DNA from: Sophora flavescens | Lineage: Eukaryota; Streptophyta; Magnoliopsida; Fabales; Fabaceae | Reading direction: 5' to 3' | DNA length: 64,000 bases | Assembly: GCA_030762895.1 (NCBI GenBank) | Contig: JAUPTC010000271.1 | Coordinates: forward strand, 1 to 64,000 | Shown: one piece after another, positions 1-11,800 of the stretch | Layout of the letters: each line of letters starts with the position of its first letter | Position numbering within the stretch: the stretch's first letter is position 1 | Translations under genes and position numbers: made by a program | Notes under the pieces: generated by a model | Databases searched by the model: none | What the model saw: only the letters and a program-made list of their open reading frames with translations | What the model was told of the DNA's origin: nothing

Positions 1-1524
1 ATGTTGCTGTTATTTTTATTTTTTTACATGTTATAGTTACAGTTTTTCTACTGTAAATTAATGATAAAAATAAAAATAAAACAAAGCAAGCTAAGGTTGC
101 TGCTGTTCTTACGTGAGAAAGAGGAAAATGGATCCTTCAAGGATTTGTTGTTTTCATAGTATTCAAGCTTGCTGTTTTATTTGAGCTCACTGTTTAATTT
201 TGTGCTTGCTGCTATCTTTTTTTTTTTTTTTTTTTTATTTTTTATTATTTTAAGCTTAATAATTTATTTTAATGCATATGATTGCTTAAAATACCAATCT
301 ACCGTGGACGGTTATTGTGTCTCCAAATAACAAAATTGCATTCAATTATAGTATAGATTAGAAATGTTCTACACTTTAACACAACTCATTTTAGCACCAA
401 TACATTGCCTACTTTCCAATATCTGTTCTATTGTGAACCAAAGACCAAGTAAAAACCTTAACCTTATCAAGAACCTTAACCCCCATGAAGAAAGCCCCAC
501 AATTCATTGGTGTATATCAATTGTACCTAGCTATACGAGAGAGTCAGAAGACTTGCAAGAAGTCTATAATGCATTAATTCCCATTGTTATGGAAATCGGA
601 CTAGACTAGCCGGTTAGATCGATTGGACTGGGAACGGTCAGATGTCCGGTCCATTCAACCCGAAAAATTGGCTGGTTTTCGGAATTGGTAAAAACCAATT
701 AAAAATTTGTCAAACTAGTCCAAAACCGATCGAAACTTACGAAAACCAATCAAGAACCGATCTTTGAGAACCAGGTTGAATCAGTCAATTTTTATTTTTC
801 AATTTCTTTTTGGATTTTTTATTTTTAAATTATAAAAATACACTTTTTTTAGTCAAATAAAGATCTAATGATAGGTTATAAAAAATACTTATACATGAGT
901 TTTTATTATATATCCTTTTTCGTTGATTTTTAATCTTATGAAATATATATTATGATTATTTTATGTTAATTTAAAATTTGATTTATCTTAAGTTTATTAC
1001 TTAATATAATATATAATTTTTAAAAAAATTAATTATCATCGATTCAACCATCATTCAATTACAATGGAACCAATGAACCTTAAATCAGTGCCTTCACTGG
1101 TTCAATAACCGATTCGATTAAAACATTGATAATATTACATCACACTCCAACAGATGGGTGCTTTTTTTTTATATAAAAAAAAAACTAAAAGTTTTCTATT
1201 AAATCACTGTAACCTACAATAATGACTTGTCAGTTGCTTATAGTTACAAATAGTTAATTTTTAAGATTTTTTCAAATTTTTGTTTTTTGGGTACAAGGAA
1301 TACTCAAACACGAAACACGATACATCGCGACATTTTTTTTTAATTTGCAACCATATTTTTTAAGGAAAATAAAGATCATACTTGAGATAAAATATTTTTA
1401 CTGTCAAATAACATCATAATTGAAAAGATAAGCCCTTGCAAAACGAAACATCAAATAAAATACATCGCGACAGTTAAAAGAAAAAAATTTGTATACAACA
1501 ATCTCACCCACATGAGGAGAGAAC
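1..1524. other. AT-rich spacer left of the solo LTR
   Basis: I see no convincing gene. A T-tract lies near 219-240. The 81-codon open frame at 364-609 is conserved in copy B only because the DNA is duplicated, and it matches no family I know. The part from about 607 may be a decayed non-autonomous element, listed separately. Confidence 0.6.
607..1135. mobile_element. Possible decayed non-autonomous DNA element (copy A)
   Basis: The segment opens with a stretch rich in CCGGT/ACCGGT-like words (about 607-770) and closes with GGTTCAATAACCGATTCG (about 1099-1116) just before a run ending in AAAACATTGATAA. Paired GGTTC/GAACC-type words at the two ends of an AT-rich core resemble the dispersed elements common in eudicot intergenic DNA. 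I could not define exact inverted ends or a target duplication, so boundaries are approximate. Confidence 0.35.
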
Positions 1525-4500
1525 TGTAACACCCCGATTTTCGCTGCTTCGTGATATCGGTAATAAATATATAAACATATATATTTTTATCCGAGACTTA
1601 GAAAATGATTTTGGACAAACTAATGTCATTTCCTTGTTATACTTATTTTCATAAGGTTATGGGGAAGTTTTTGGTTGAAAATTCAGACGGAAGGCAGTTG
1701 TCTAGTTTTTACGTGTTTTCTCGTGATAAAGAAAAGTTTCTTCGCTTAGAAGACCTAATTTTAGTTTGTGAACGAGATGAAAAATGTTTTTATCGTATTT
1801 ACTACGATACTGGAAGTTTTGAAAATTTTGGTGAAAAAATTAAAATATTATATTTGTTGCGGGCATATACGTCGAGATTGTCTCTAGGAAAAGCTTTTGC
1901 CAGATGAAACCCGGAGTCGGCAACGGAGCTGAGATGATGGATTTGACCGACTTGACGAGCATTTATGACAAGCTTATCCGTGTCATAATGGCCATAATGA
2001 CGCATTTATGACAAAGTGAATTTTTGCTATGAAATGACCATTTTACCCTTGTCTTTTTATGACAATTACAAGCCATGCCATTGGAAAATTTGACCAAACC
2101 TTACCCAAAACCCACGGCTCCAACATGTCTTCTTCACTTAAGCAAGTTTCATTTCCATTTTCAAGTCATTTTTCTCTCAAAGTTAAGCTTTTGTCTTAAG
2201 AACTTCAAGAACATTCATAAATGTTCATAATTCGTCAGATTTTGCCTAGCGATTCTGACCATTTTCTATTCTGAATCTCGTAAAACTTTCAACATGAAAG
2301 TTGTCCATCTTTATCTCTTATTTCCAACGACATAAAGATCATCCAAAACGGACAAGTATGTTGAGAGATATACCCAAATTACTAAAACTGTTTTAGACCC
2401 TCATCATGTTCATCTTTTTCCTTAAGTTTCTCAAGAACACCATGAGAAATTTGTGAAGAACATCACCCAAATCTTTCTTTCCTTGGATCATCAAGAGGTA
2501 ACAACCACTTCTCTTGTAATTTAAATCCTTTCTCTTCACAACTTTTGTAGATTCATGGCTTAGATCAACATGTTCTTCATTTACTTAAAGTTCATGGAAC
2601 TAGATTCAAAAATTCATAACTAATTCTAGAAAAATCCTTTTGACATGAAACCAATTGCTATGATCTTATAGTCATCTATATTTTCATCATCTAGAAGCAT
2701 AAGATCATGAGAAATTTCTTTCCCTAATTTCTGGACTTGGCCGAACCTAGGTCAATGTTGTGTTCATAGGTTTTGTTTCATTTTCATGTCTTGATTCATG
2801 ATTCAATCTTCAAGTACCTTGGTAGTTCTTGTATGTAAGTACATAGAAGATCAAAAATCAAACCCTAACCTATTTGTTTCATAAAGGCCGAAACCCTAGT
2901 TCTTGGAACTAGATGAGTTTTGTTCAAAGTTTTCATTAATGATCTTAGTAATCAAGCTATTAGTATGTATGCTTAATAAATCCAAGTTGGTTTATTAAAC
3001 TAAAAACCCTAGCCCCATGAACATGTCAAGGCCTAATATAAGTATATGAGAGTAAGGAAGTTTTGAGTTTAAAATTTAGTTGTTTAGTCACTAATCCATG
3101 ATTTAGGTTGATTAAGGACCATTAATCTATGACTTAACCATGATTAGAAATTTTAAGGATTTTGAACCCTAAAAGTCAGCCCTTGGCCGAAACCTAACCC
3201 TCATGAGCTAAGTATGTTGTTGTTGATTTGATTTATTTTGGTTGCAATTCGTTTGAAGGAAACAACCGAGTTAACTGATTTAAGCCGACGGAGGAAACCA
3301 GATCAAATCGGGAAGTTGTTTGAAAACGTTAGTTTGAGTCTTCAAGAGGTAAGGGGAGCTTACCTGAGGGATTTTCTCGATAAATATTTGCTTTTAGTGT
3401 GGCTTATATGATTTATATGTGGTTTGTGATTAATTGTTTATGTTGTTTATGATGTGTTGTTTATCTGTGTATTGGTGATTGATATGCTTTTAATTATCTG
3501 CAGTAGGATATTATGTTGTTATGATGCATGATCTGCCTGGTGATAGAATTATGATGATGTTGTTGAATGTTGAATGTTGTTTGAGAGGCCTGACAGTGGT
3601 CAGTGCACAACCGATTAATGAGATAAAAGATTTAATAAGCTGTGAAAGTTATATTCAACGTTTTATGGGGAATGTTGGAATATAATAGTGGAGGAAAATA
3701 TGATTTTGGAAAAATAATGAGTTTTGAGAAATATTATTATTTTAATAATTTATTAGTGTAAAAGAAGTTTATGAGTCACGGTGAGAGCGTAACCGTGAAA
3801 TTTTTTAGTACTGCTAATTTTTACACAAGAAATTCCGAAATATTATAAAAAGTGATTTTGTGAAATTAATATTCGAAAAAACCTTATTTATTATATAAGA
3901 AAATTATTTTAGAAGAAATGTCAAAGTTTGACTTAAAGACGTTTTTCTTTGAAAATGCTAAACGACGGCAAGTTTCGAAATTATTTACGGTGAGAGTTTA
4001 AAAACAACAGTACTTATGTTGAAAAGAGATTTAATTTGAATTGCTTTATTAGAGTTGAAGTTTCAATAAAAAGAAGTTGTTGATGATTTGACGTTATTTT
4101 GGAAAAAATGTGTTTCCAAAGGAAAAGTGGATTTTTTTTATGAATTGACGTTTTATAAATGAATTTTAAGTAGAAAGAATTTTCGGTAAATGAGTTTTAC
4201 TTAATGACGTAAAGGATGATATAGAACTTAGTAACCGAGATGTCGGGGTACTAGTGTTCTTATGACGTTATCCTATTTTGGATTTGTTTTTCACAGACAG
4301 AAAAGATGTAAAATGATGTAAAACGATGTAAAAGATGTAAAAAGATGTAAAATGATGTAAAAATGATGTACGCCGATAATATGGAACTTAATAACCGAGA
4401 CGTCGGGGTATTAAGGTTCGTTGTGTTGTAAACTGGGTATCTATTTAAAGAAGTTAAAACGTTTTAAGTTGTATTCTACTACCACGAACCTAAGACTGAT

Positions 4501-5497
4501 TGCAAGGTCTAGGGGCTTCGTGATTGAGCACTCGGACTTTGAGGTCCTGTGTTGTTGATAAAAGATGTAAATATGTTTCAAAAGATGTTAAGTCGTAAGC
4601 TTTTGAGAGCTTTGACAAATAAAGAGATAGCACAAAGAAAAGTGTCGAGAACAAAATGTTTTCTTGCATGCATTTGGCAGACGTGCCATGATTAAACGAG
4701 GGATTACCTTGCGGCGTCAAGGTAGATCATACAAAGATGTTCTCATTGTGCCCGGGGTTTGGACAATGAGGCTCCATCTCAGATTGTTATCACTGTGCCA
4801 CGATGTTGGACAGTGTGCGATGGGAGTGCCTGTGGCGGTGTGCCGGTGGCAATCGAGTCTGATCAACTCATCAAGAGGTTGGAGATATCTCATGAGATTA
4901 GGTATGAATGTTTAGATGATGTATTGAAGTGTTCATGCATAGTTTTCCAACGTTGATGTTTGGGGTGTGAAACCCATTGATAAACGATGTGATATAATAT
5001 GAATGAGTTTGTTGTTATAAACATGTATATGTGTATGTGCCTCCTTTTTGTGTTGCGCATTTAGTTATTGTGGTAAATCCATATATTGGCATCTCACCCT
5101 TACAAACATATCAGAGTCGCACAAGGGGTATGATGTCTACAAGAAGGAGAAGGCTGTCTATTTCGAGGCATCTTGTTCTTTGTTTTTATCGGTTGTAGTG
5201 TCCGTTAGTTACGACCAAACTTAGGTAATATTATGTTTTGAGAATAAAGTTGATTATGATTTATGTGAGAAAACATATGAGGCAAGATATAGCTGTATAA
5301 CTTATATATATAGATATATCGAAGTGTGATTTGATTACGTTGTTGTGGTTATGAGGTTAAAAAGGAAAAAAAAATTTATCTCCATATTTTGAAGAGATAA
5401 ACATTGAGAAAACATGATTTTCCGAAAGCAACCAGCAAATTAAGTTTTATTTCCGCAAACGGGTAACCATGTGATGACCCGAGATTAGGGTGTCACA
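1525..5497. mobile_element. Solo LTR of a large Ty3/gypsy element (copy A)
   Basis: A 3973-bp segment starts TGTAACACCCCGA and ends GGGTGTCACA, forming the short inverted termini of plant gypsy LTRs of the TGTAACACCC type. It is flanked by a perfect 5-bp direct repeat AGAAC (1520-1524 and 5498-5502). No primer binding site, polypurine tract or pol domain is present, so this is a solo LTR left by LTR-LTR recombination. The length suits the long LTRs of Tekay/Del-like chromoviruses (inference). Small open frames inside (for example 1605-1907 and 4664-4915) match no family I know. Copy B carries the same insertion. Confidence 0.85.
4305..4370. repeat. GATGTAAAA minisatellite inside the solo LTR (copy A)
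   Basis: About seven head-to-tail variants of a 9-11 bp unit, GATGTAAAA with one or two extra bases, run without interruption. Two near-matching blocks carrying GAACTTA-TAACCGAGA-GTCGGGGTA flank the array (near 4225 and 4384), so the LTR also has a larger internal repeat here. Confidence 0.85.
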
Positions 5498-5502
5498 AGA
5501 AC

Positions 5503-7300
5503 TAGATTACAAACCCCCAAAAACATGACAAGTTATAAATATGTTACCATTACATCAAATCACTACATCCCAAGCTGTACCCAACTCTGTTAGCAGTGGG
5601 ATCACAACAAAAGCAATTTTAAAAGTTTGGCTGCCAACCGTAACAAAGCCAACAAAACAATAATCTACCTCCAATTCTAATGCCCTGTTCTATGATCTGA
5701 AAAATTTCCATCATTTCCACAATGTCATCATTTTTGCCATCTTCAACATTATCCACATTCATGACTCTCTCCATAAGTCATTATCAAGATACCTTTTTCC
5801 TGCATGAAGAACAAAAGAGCATAAGTTCAATTAATACTGAATATTACTATTACTATTATTATTATTGAACAATCTTCCTGTAATAATCTTCCTTTAATAA
5901 TCATTCAGAAAATAGTCAATTAGATATTCTTGACAACAAAAAGTAAAAGTAAGCACTGATGACACTCCTTTCCAACGAGGTTTGTCATGTTGCAAGTATT
6001 CATAGCTAACAGGAGCACACGTTAGTTGATTGTGTGCAAGTATATGTGCATGTAGCCTTGACAGATTTCACTTGAGAAGTATCAGATAAAGAAACAATTA
6101 ATATGTAACATTTCTTCCATGTGAAGTGGCAGAAGTTGCAAAGTTTCCATAGCTAACAGATGCACATGTCAGTTGATAGTGTGTGTAAATACATGTGCAT
6201 CTAGCCTTGAGATATTTTGAGTTGAAGAAGTATATAAAGAAACATTTAATATGTAAGCATGCTTATCTACATAATAACTTTCAAATATATGAAGGAGTAC
6301 CATAGAATTAACCAAAAAACAATCCAAATAATATTTCAGTCATTACAAATATTGACAGCAATTTAACCCCAACTTTTACCATTCAAATACCACCTTTTAT
6401 AACCATTTATTTACATATAATTTGTCAAGGACAGAACTCATTAAGTTTCAATAGCAACAACAAAAATCTCTTTTACACTCTCCTATGAAGGAAATTGAAT
6501 CGTTTTTCAAAGACAAAAATATTCCACTGTCCCAGAAGTAACACTTCACAGATGCATCTTGTAACAATGATAGCTATATTGTTGACCCAGAATCATGCAA
6601 GGACTTACCATGCAATTTGTTATAGTTTTTTTTTATCATATTGTACAAGAGATATGGATTGCAACTTGAAGAAAGCCTTACAGATTGTCTTTGCCCGACC
6701 TTTTTGCAAAACTACTGTCATTCACAGTTGGGAAAATCTGTGCATTGCAATGAAGTTGCTTGCATAAGAGAGCAACAAATAAACCATTAAAATAGAAATA
6801 TAAGTTTAAATTGTAATTTTAAATAAATAAATATGAATTAACAGAACATACTAACTCACATTAAAAAAAGGAATCTGAATTATCTAATCTTAAGCTACTT
6901 TTAACTTTTATGAATTATCCAAAGCCACCAAAATTATAAATGGCAATTTGTCAACACCCTATATAAAAAGAACCACACAGTTTTTATTTTTTTAAGAAAA
7001 AAACTGTTTGGCATAAGCAGAGTATAAAGCAGTTTAACTAAGGACAAGCAGATGTACAAAATGTGCATCCCCATTATTGACTCCTCCAAAGTTGTAGGCC
7101 ATATATGATACATATCACAACAATTGACACATCACTACATCAGTAAATTCAAACAATTTGCTTTGATGAGAAATCAATTTACAGAAGTACATAACATAAA
7201 TGCTCACCTCCACTTCATAGAACTGGGAATAGAAAACCAGAAAAATGGCTTCGTCTAACCGTAAGGCAATTTTGTTCATAGAGATATATAATATATATAT
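5503..7300. other. Spacer between solo LTR and SINE (copy A)
   Basis: AT-rich DNA without a recognisable gene. The 90-codon frame at 6495-6767 is not supported: a one-base difference in a T-run changes its C-terminal half in copy B. A tandem repeat at 5989-6258 is listed separately. The stretch lies downstream of the RLP 3' relic, which reads leftwards, so it is former RLP-flanking sequence. Confidence 0.6.
5989..6258. repeat. Two-unit tandem repeat, period 146 bp (copy A)
   Basis: Unit 1 (5989-6111) and unit 2 (6135-6258) share an ordered set of words: GTTGCAA, CATAGCTAACAG, GTTGAT-GTGTG, ATGTGCAT-TAGCCTTGA, AAAGAAACA, TTAATATGTAA. They are diverged, so the tandem event is older than the 22-kb duplication, which copied both units to about 28434-28703. 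Confidence 0.8.
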
Positions 7301-7490
7301 TTTGGTTTCCTAGAGTGTCCTCCCACTCGATAGGTGAGAGATTAATCTCCTAGGATACTGTGATGCACCTAAACGGGCGACCCCTCCCAAGGATTTTTTT
7401 TCCATACACACGAATCCAAGGATCGAACCCAAGACCATACTCAAGGAACCCAAGCCACCTTACCACTTGGACCAACACCACATTGGTGTG
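7301..7490 (-). mobile_element. tRNA-derived SINE (copy A)
   Basis: Read on the minus strand, the element starts near 7490. It shows an A-box-like TGGTCCAAGTGGTAAGG (7474-7458) and a perfect B-box GGGTTCGATCC (7430-7420), spaced as in a pol III promoter, followed by a non-tRNA body of about 120 bp. AT-repeat tracts flank both ends (7281-7300 and from 7491) and may hold the target duplication, but AT microsatellites make this unprovable by eye. Length of about 190 bp fits plant SINEs. Confidence 0.75.
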
Positions 7491-7504
7491 TATATATATA
7501 TATA

Positions 7505-7993
7505 TAATTTAAAATACTCAAGAAAAACAAAACATTGAAATCATGCACATTCATTATTTTGTGGTAAATACCAAGGATTTATACAACACCATTCTGAAAG
7601 TGGCTTGTAAAAATTTCACAAGAAGAAATAATTTATTGTACTATGATACATAAAGTACATAACGGGTAAAATAAAAATAGAGAAGCCCATCCAATCAAAA
7701 GTTTGTCACTATCCAAGATGTCCTCTCATGCCACCTTCTAAAATGGAGCACCACCTGTCAAATGCAGAGGAAAACAACCTTATCTTAACTAGCATATTGA
7801 CTTCATTCAATTATTAAATTATAATTGACAAGTTACACTCAGTTATGAATAGATTTTAGTTTACTGAATAAAATTATCTATTTAATCTCAACATAATGAT
7901 GCCCAACAATCTCAACATAATTATGCTCAATAATCAATGTAACATTCCATATTACAACAAAGGGGCATTAAAGGCCTTACCTTTTCAGTCTTT
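7505..7993 (-). pseudogene. 3' end of an RLP paralogue, cut by a copia insertion (copy A)
   Basis: This stretch aligns through shared words with the region just downstream of the RLP gene (17571-18097 and 18395-18560). Examples are the ACTCAAGAAAA start, GTGGCTTGTAAAA, AAAGTACATAAC, CACCTTCTAAAATG, GAATAAAATTA and AAAGGCCTTACCTTTTCA. On the minus strand the last word reads TGAAAAGGTAAGG, the same stop codon plus splice-donor-like site as in the intact-length RLP (18558-18546). The copia LTR starts at 7994, three bases beyond the stop codon, so the paralogue's coding region is absent here. The hAT MITE found in the other paralogue is missing, giving an empty site near 7800. Confidence 0.8.
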
Positions 7994-8451
7994 TGTTGGA
8001 AATTTCAGCCAAAGCAAGTCCCACATTGTATGGGAGCTAACTTGGAGATCCCCCTTAAGCCTATATATAGAAGCTTAAGGGGTGCTAACTTATCACACCA
8101 ATCCTCACTAAGAAGAGTGAGAGATAATAGAGAGAGAGCCTCATAAGAGAGAGTGAGAGAAAATAGAGAGATCCTTAGAGAGAGTTTTCTCAGAGAGAAA
8201 AATAGTGAGCCAATTTGTGAGAGTGTTATCCATAAATTGAGGATACAATATTCTTGTATTTTTGTATTCTCATTATTGTTATAGTGGAAGTTTAAGCGGT
8301 CTACGAGTCACGTGGTTTTTTCCTTTCTCACATTGAGGAGGTTTTTCCACGCTAAAAATTGTCCGGTGTTATTACACTTATTTTTACGCTTCCGCTTAGT
8401 GCCTATTTTTGAGTTCACAGAGGAGGAAAATTATGCTGGTATTTCCCAACA
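7994..8451 (+). repeat. Copia 5' LTR (copy A), 458 bp
   Basis: Starts TGTTGGAAAT and ends ATTTCCCAACA, giving inverted TGTTGG/CCAACA termini, and is followed after one base by the primer binding site. The TATA box (8062-8069, TATATATA) sits in the 12-bp spacer of a perfect 10-bp inverted repeat: CCCCTTAAGC at 8051-8060 and GCTTAAGGGG at 8073-8082. A purine-rich tract of AGAGAG repeats follows (8110-8205). Confidence 0.9.
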
Positions 8452-8452
8452 G

Positions 8453-8464
8453 TGGTATCAGAGC
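8453..8464 (+). other. Copia primer binding site (initiator Met tRNA)
   Basis: TGGTATCAGAGC, complementary to the 3' end of plant initiator methionine tRNA, begins two bases after the 5' LTR. This is the standard minus-strand primer site of plant copia elements. Confidence 0.9.
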
Positions 8465-8821
8465 TCTCAGAGCTCTGGAATACTAGGTGCTTAGGATTTA
8501 TAAGAAAATTCTTAGTATGCTCTGTGGCTGCAGTATTGTCTGATCTTCCACATCAGAAAAGAATTATTTTTGTTGCTGGAAATAAAGTGTGGTAGTGTGA
8601 AAGTGCATGCCGAGAAAAGTTCTGGCTAGGAAAGACTTGGTATTTAAGTGTGTCTATTGACCCACCTCTCTTTCCTGGGAACTTCCTCGGTACGTACTAT
8701 TCACAAACTACAGTAATTTTCAGCATTCAGTACAAGTCACCTATACGACACTATTCACGTATAGTGTTATTTTTATCAAAACCCACCTGGTTGGAGGAGC
8801 TATTGGCCTGTGTAACTCAAG

Positions 8822-11800
8822 ATGGAGGGAGCTATCACTCATGATGGAGGCATGTTCAAGCTAACTGCAGATAACTACTCCTATTGGAAGCCGATGATGG
8901 AAGATCATCTATACTGCAAAGATTTGTATTTGCCAATTACCCAGAAGGATATGCCGAAGGATATGCTGGGATGTGAAGATCGACAAAGATTGGGAGCTTG
9001 AGAATCGGAAAGCAGTGGCTATGATCCAGAAATATATTGATCGAAGCTTGTTCGAGCATGTATCAACTTAAACCAATGCGTATGAGTTGTGGACAAAACT
9101 TGAATCCTTGATTCAAAAGAAGACGCCAAGGAACAAAGCCCACCTTGTCAGACGATTGGTAAAGTTGGAGTACACGAACGGTCAAAATATGATCGAACAT
9201 CTGAACACATTCAAAGGCATTGTTAATCAATTAACAAAGGCAGGCATGAGTGTTGATGATGAGTTGCAAACTCTTCTACTCCTCGATTCTCTCTACGAGA
9301 GTTGGGACACACTAGTTGTCACTCTCCAGAACTTTGTTCCAGACGGAAAGCTTAGCATGGATTCACATAGATAACTTGTTTGCTAAATGAATAGTCAAGA
9401 CGGAGGGAAAGAGGTTTGAACAATCAGTTTGAAGCCAATGTTGTTGAAAATAGAGGAAGGAGTAAGAATCGTGGAAAAGGATGTCGTGGAAAATCACAAG
9501 GTAGGTCCAAATCTCGAACCAGACTAAATTGTTATTATCTGTGGCAAACCAGGACACGTAAAGCCCGAGTATAGATTCTTGAAAAGAGACCAACAAGCTT
9601 GAACAGTCCACCCTGACCAAATTGACCCGAAGAAGAAGAAAGAAGATGGAACAACTACTGTAGTGGCCTCGAATGATGAGAATATATTTCTTGTCGGAGA
9701 AGACAATTATCTAAATGTTGCATCAGATGATTGCATATGGATAATTGACTCAGGAGCAGCCTTCCACGTCACACCTCATGAAGAATTCTTCTCATCATAT
9801 CAAAAAGGAGATTTTGGTACGGTGAAGATGGGAAACCATGTCACAAGTAAAATCATTGGTATTGGCGAAGTAACTTTGATGACTAAAAATGGAAATAAGC
9901 TTGTGCTGAAGGAGGCCAGACATGTACCCGAGATGCGTCTGAACCTTATCTCAGTGGGAAAGCTAGATGAAGCCGGGATGATAAACCAATTTGGTAGCAG
10001 CAGATGGAAACTCAGCCGAGGAAGCATGATTATTGCTCAAGCGTAAAGGAAAGCTCTCTGTACATTATGCAGGGAAAGATATGCAAGGGGGAGACGAATG
10101 TTGCTCAAGACGTAACCAAAGAACTGTGGCATAGACGACTGGGCCACATGAGCGAGAAGGGTCTGGAGATCCTTGCAAAAGATCATCTCCCAAACATAAA
10201 AGGGCAGCCACTTGGATCCTGTGAAGACTGTCTAGCAAGCAAACAACACAGTATCTTTTAAAAGATCAGATGATGCAAGAAGAAGAAAGCAAATTCTGGA
10301 TCTTGTTCATTCAGATGTTTGCTCAACGTCTGAAAGGTCTGTTGGTGGTGCTCAATACTTTGTTACCTTCATTGATGATCACTCTAGGAAGGTGTGGGTG
10401 TATCCATTGAAGACGAAAGATCAAGTTCTTCAAGCTTTCAAGGAGTTTCATGCCTCTGTAGAACGAGCATCTGAAAGAAAACTGAAATGCTTGAGAAGTG
10501 ATAATGGCGGAGAATACATAGGTCTGTTTGAGACATATTGCAAAACTCATGGGATAAGACATGAGAAAGTTCCTCCCAAGACACCTCAGATGAATGGAGT
10601 AGCTGAAAGGATGAACAGAACGATCGCAGAGAAAGTCAGAAGCATGCTTTCTCAAGCAAAACTTCCCAAATCATTTTGGGGCGAAAGCAGTGAAAACTGC
10701 AGTTGATCTGATAAATCTGTCTCCTTCAAGACCTTTAAATGGAGAGATTCCTGATGAAGTATGGATGAAAAGAAAGCCTCTTATGGTCACTTGAGAGTCT
10801 TTGGGTGTAGGGCATTTGTCCACATTCCTAAAGATGAAAGAGCAAAGCTAGATGCAAAGACGAAGGAATGCATATACCTTGGTTCACCAAGAGATGAACT
10901 TGGTTTCAGATTATGGGATCCTGCACACAAGAAGATTGTTCGAAGCAGGGATGTGGTGTTCTTTGAAGATCAAACGATCCAAGACATTAAGCAATCTGAG
11001 AAGCCAAAGCACAAAGTGATTTCTGATTCAAGTCTTGTTGTGATAAACAATTCAGGGGGAGAGAATCCTCAAAGGAATGATGAACATGATCAGGAGGAAC
11101 AATCTGATCAGACAGAACAACCTGACCAGATAGAACAAAGTCAGGATCAGATGATGGAGACTGATGAGACAGAAGAAGAATCTCAAGTAAGACGATCCAG
11201 AAGAGTCAGACAACCATCAAGAAGATATTATTCAGATGAATATGTCAATCTCACTGATGAAGGAGAACCTCAAAGCTTCATCGAAGCAATTGAGACGAAT
11301 GATAAGGAGAAATGGTTGCAAGCCATGGAAGAAGAAATGCAGTCCCTGAAAGAGAATCAGACGTATGACCTGGTGAGATTACCAGATGGACGAAAGGCGT
11401 TGAAAAACAAATGGGTGTTCAAGCTCAAGACGGAAGAGAACAACCCAAACCCCAGGTACAAAGCAAGAATTGTTGTAAAGGGGTGCAACCAGAAGAAAGG
11501 CATAGATTTCAAAGAAATCTTCTCACCAGTGGTGAAGATGACATCTATTAGAGAAATTCTTGGTCTAGCTGTAAAACTAGACTTGGAGATTGAACAACTT
11601 GATGTAAAAACAACATTCCTACATGGAGACCTAGAGGAGGAAATCTATATGGAGCAACCAGAAGGTTTTGCAGAACCAGGCAAGGAACACCTATTGTGTC
11701 GTCTGAAGAAAAGCCTATATGGTCTGAAGCAAGCTCCAAGGCAATGGTACAAGAAGTTTGATCTCTTCATGACCCAACACAATTTCAAGAAGACCTCCGC

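Noticed and set aside
364..609. 81-codon open frame present identically in both duplication copies
   Set aside because: Its conservation comes from recent DNA duplication. No domain, no signal and no codon pattern support a gene.
4664..4956. Overlapping frames of 83 and 65 codons in the solo LTR
   Set aside because: They differ in frame and sequence between copies A and B and belong to an LTR without coding function.
6495..6767. 90-codon open frame in the duplicated spacer
   Set aside because: A one-base difference in a T-run changes the second half in the other copy, and composition is that of AT-rich spacer.
7420..7474. Possible tRNA gene from the pol III A and B boxes
   Set aside because: No acceptor stem, anticodon arm or closing pairing can be built. 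The boxes belong to a SINE with a non-tRNA body.
11548..11739. Minus-strand frame inside the copia RT
   Set aside because: Lies opposite the well-supported RT coding strand.
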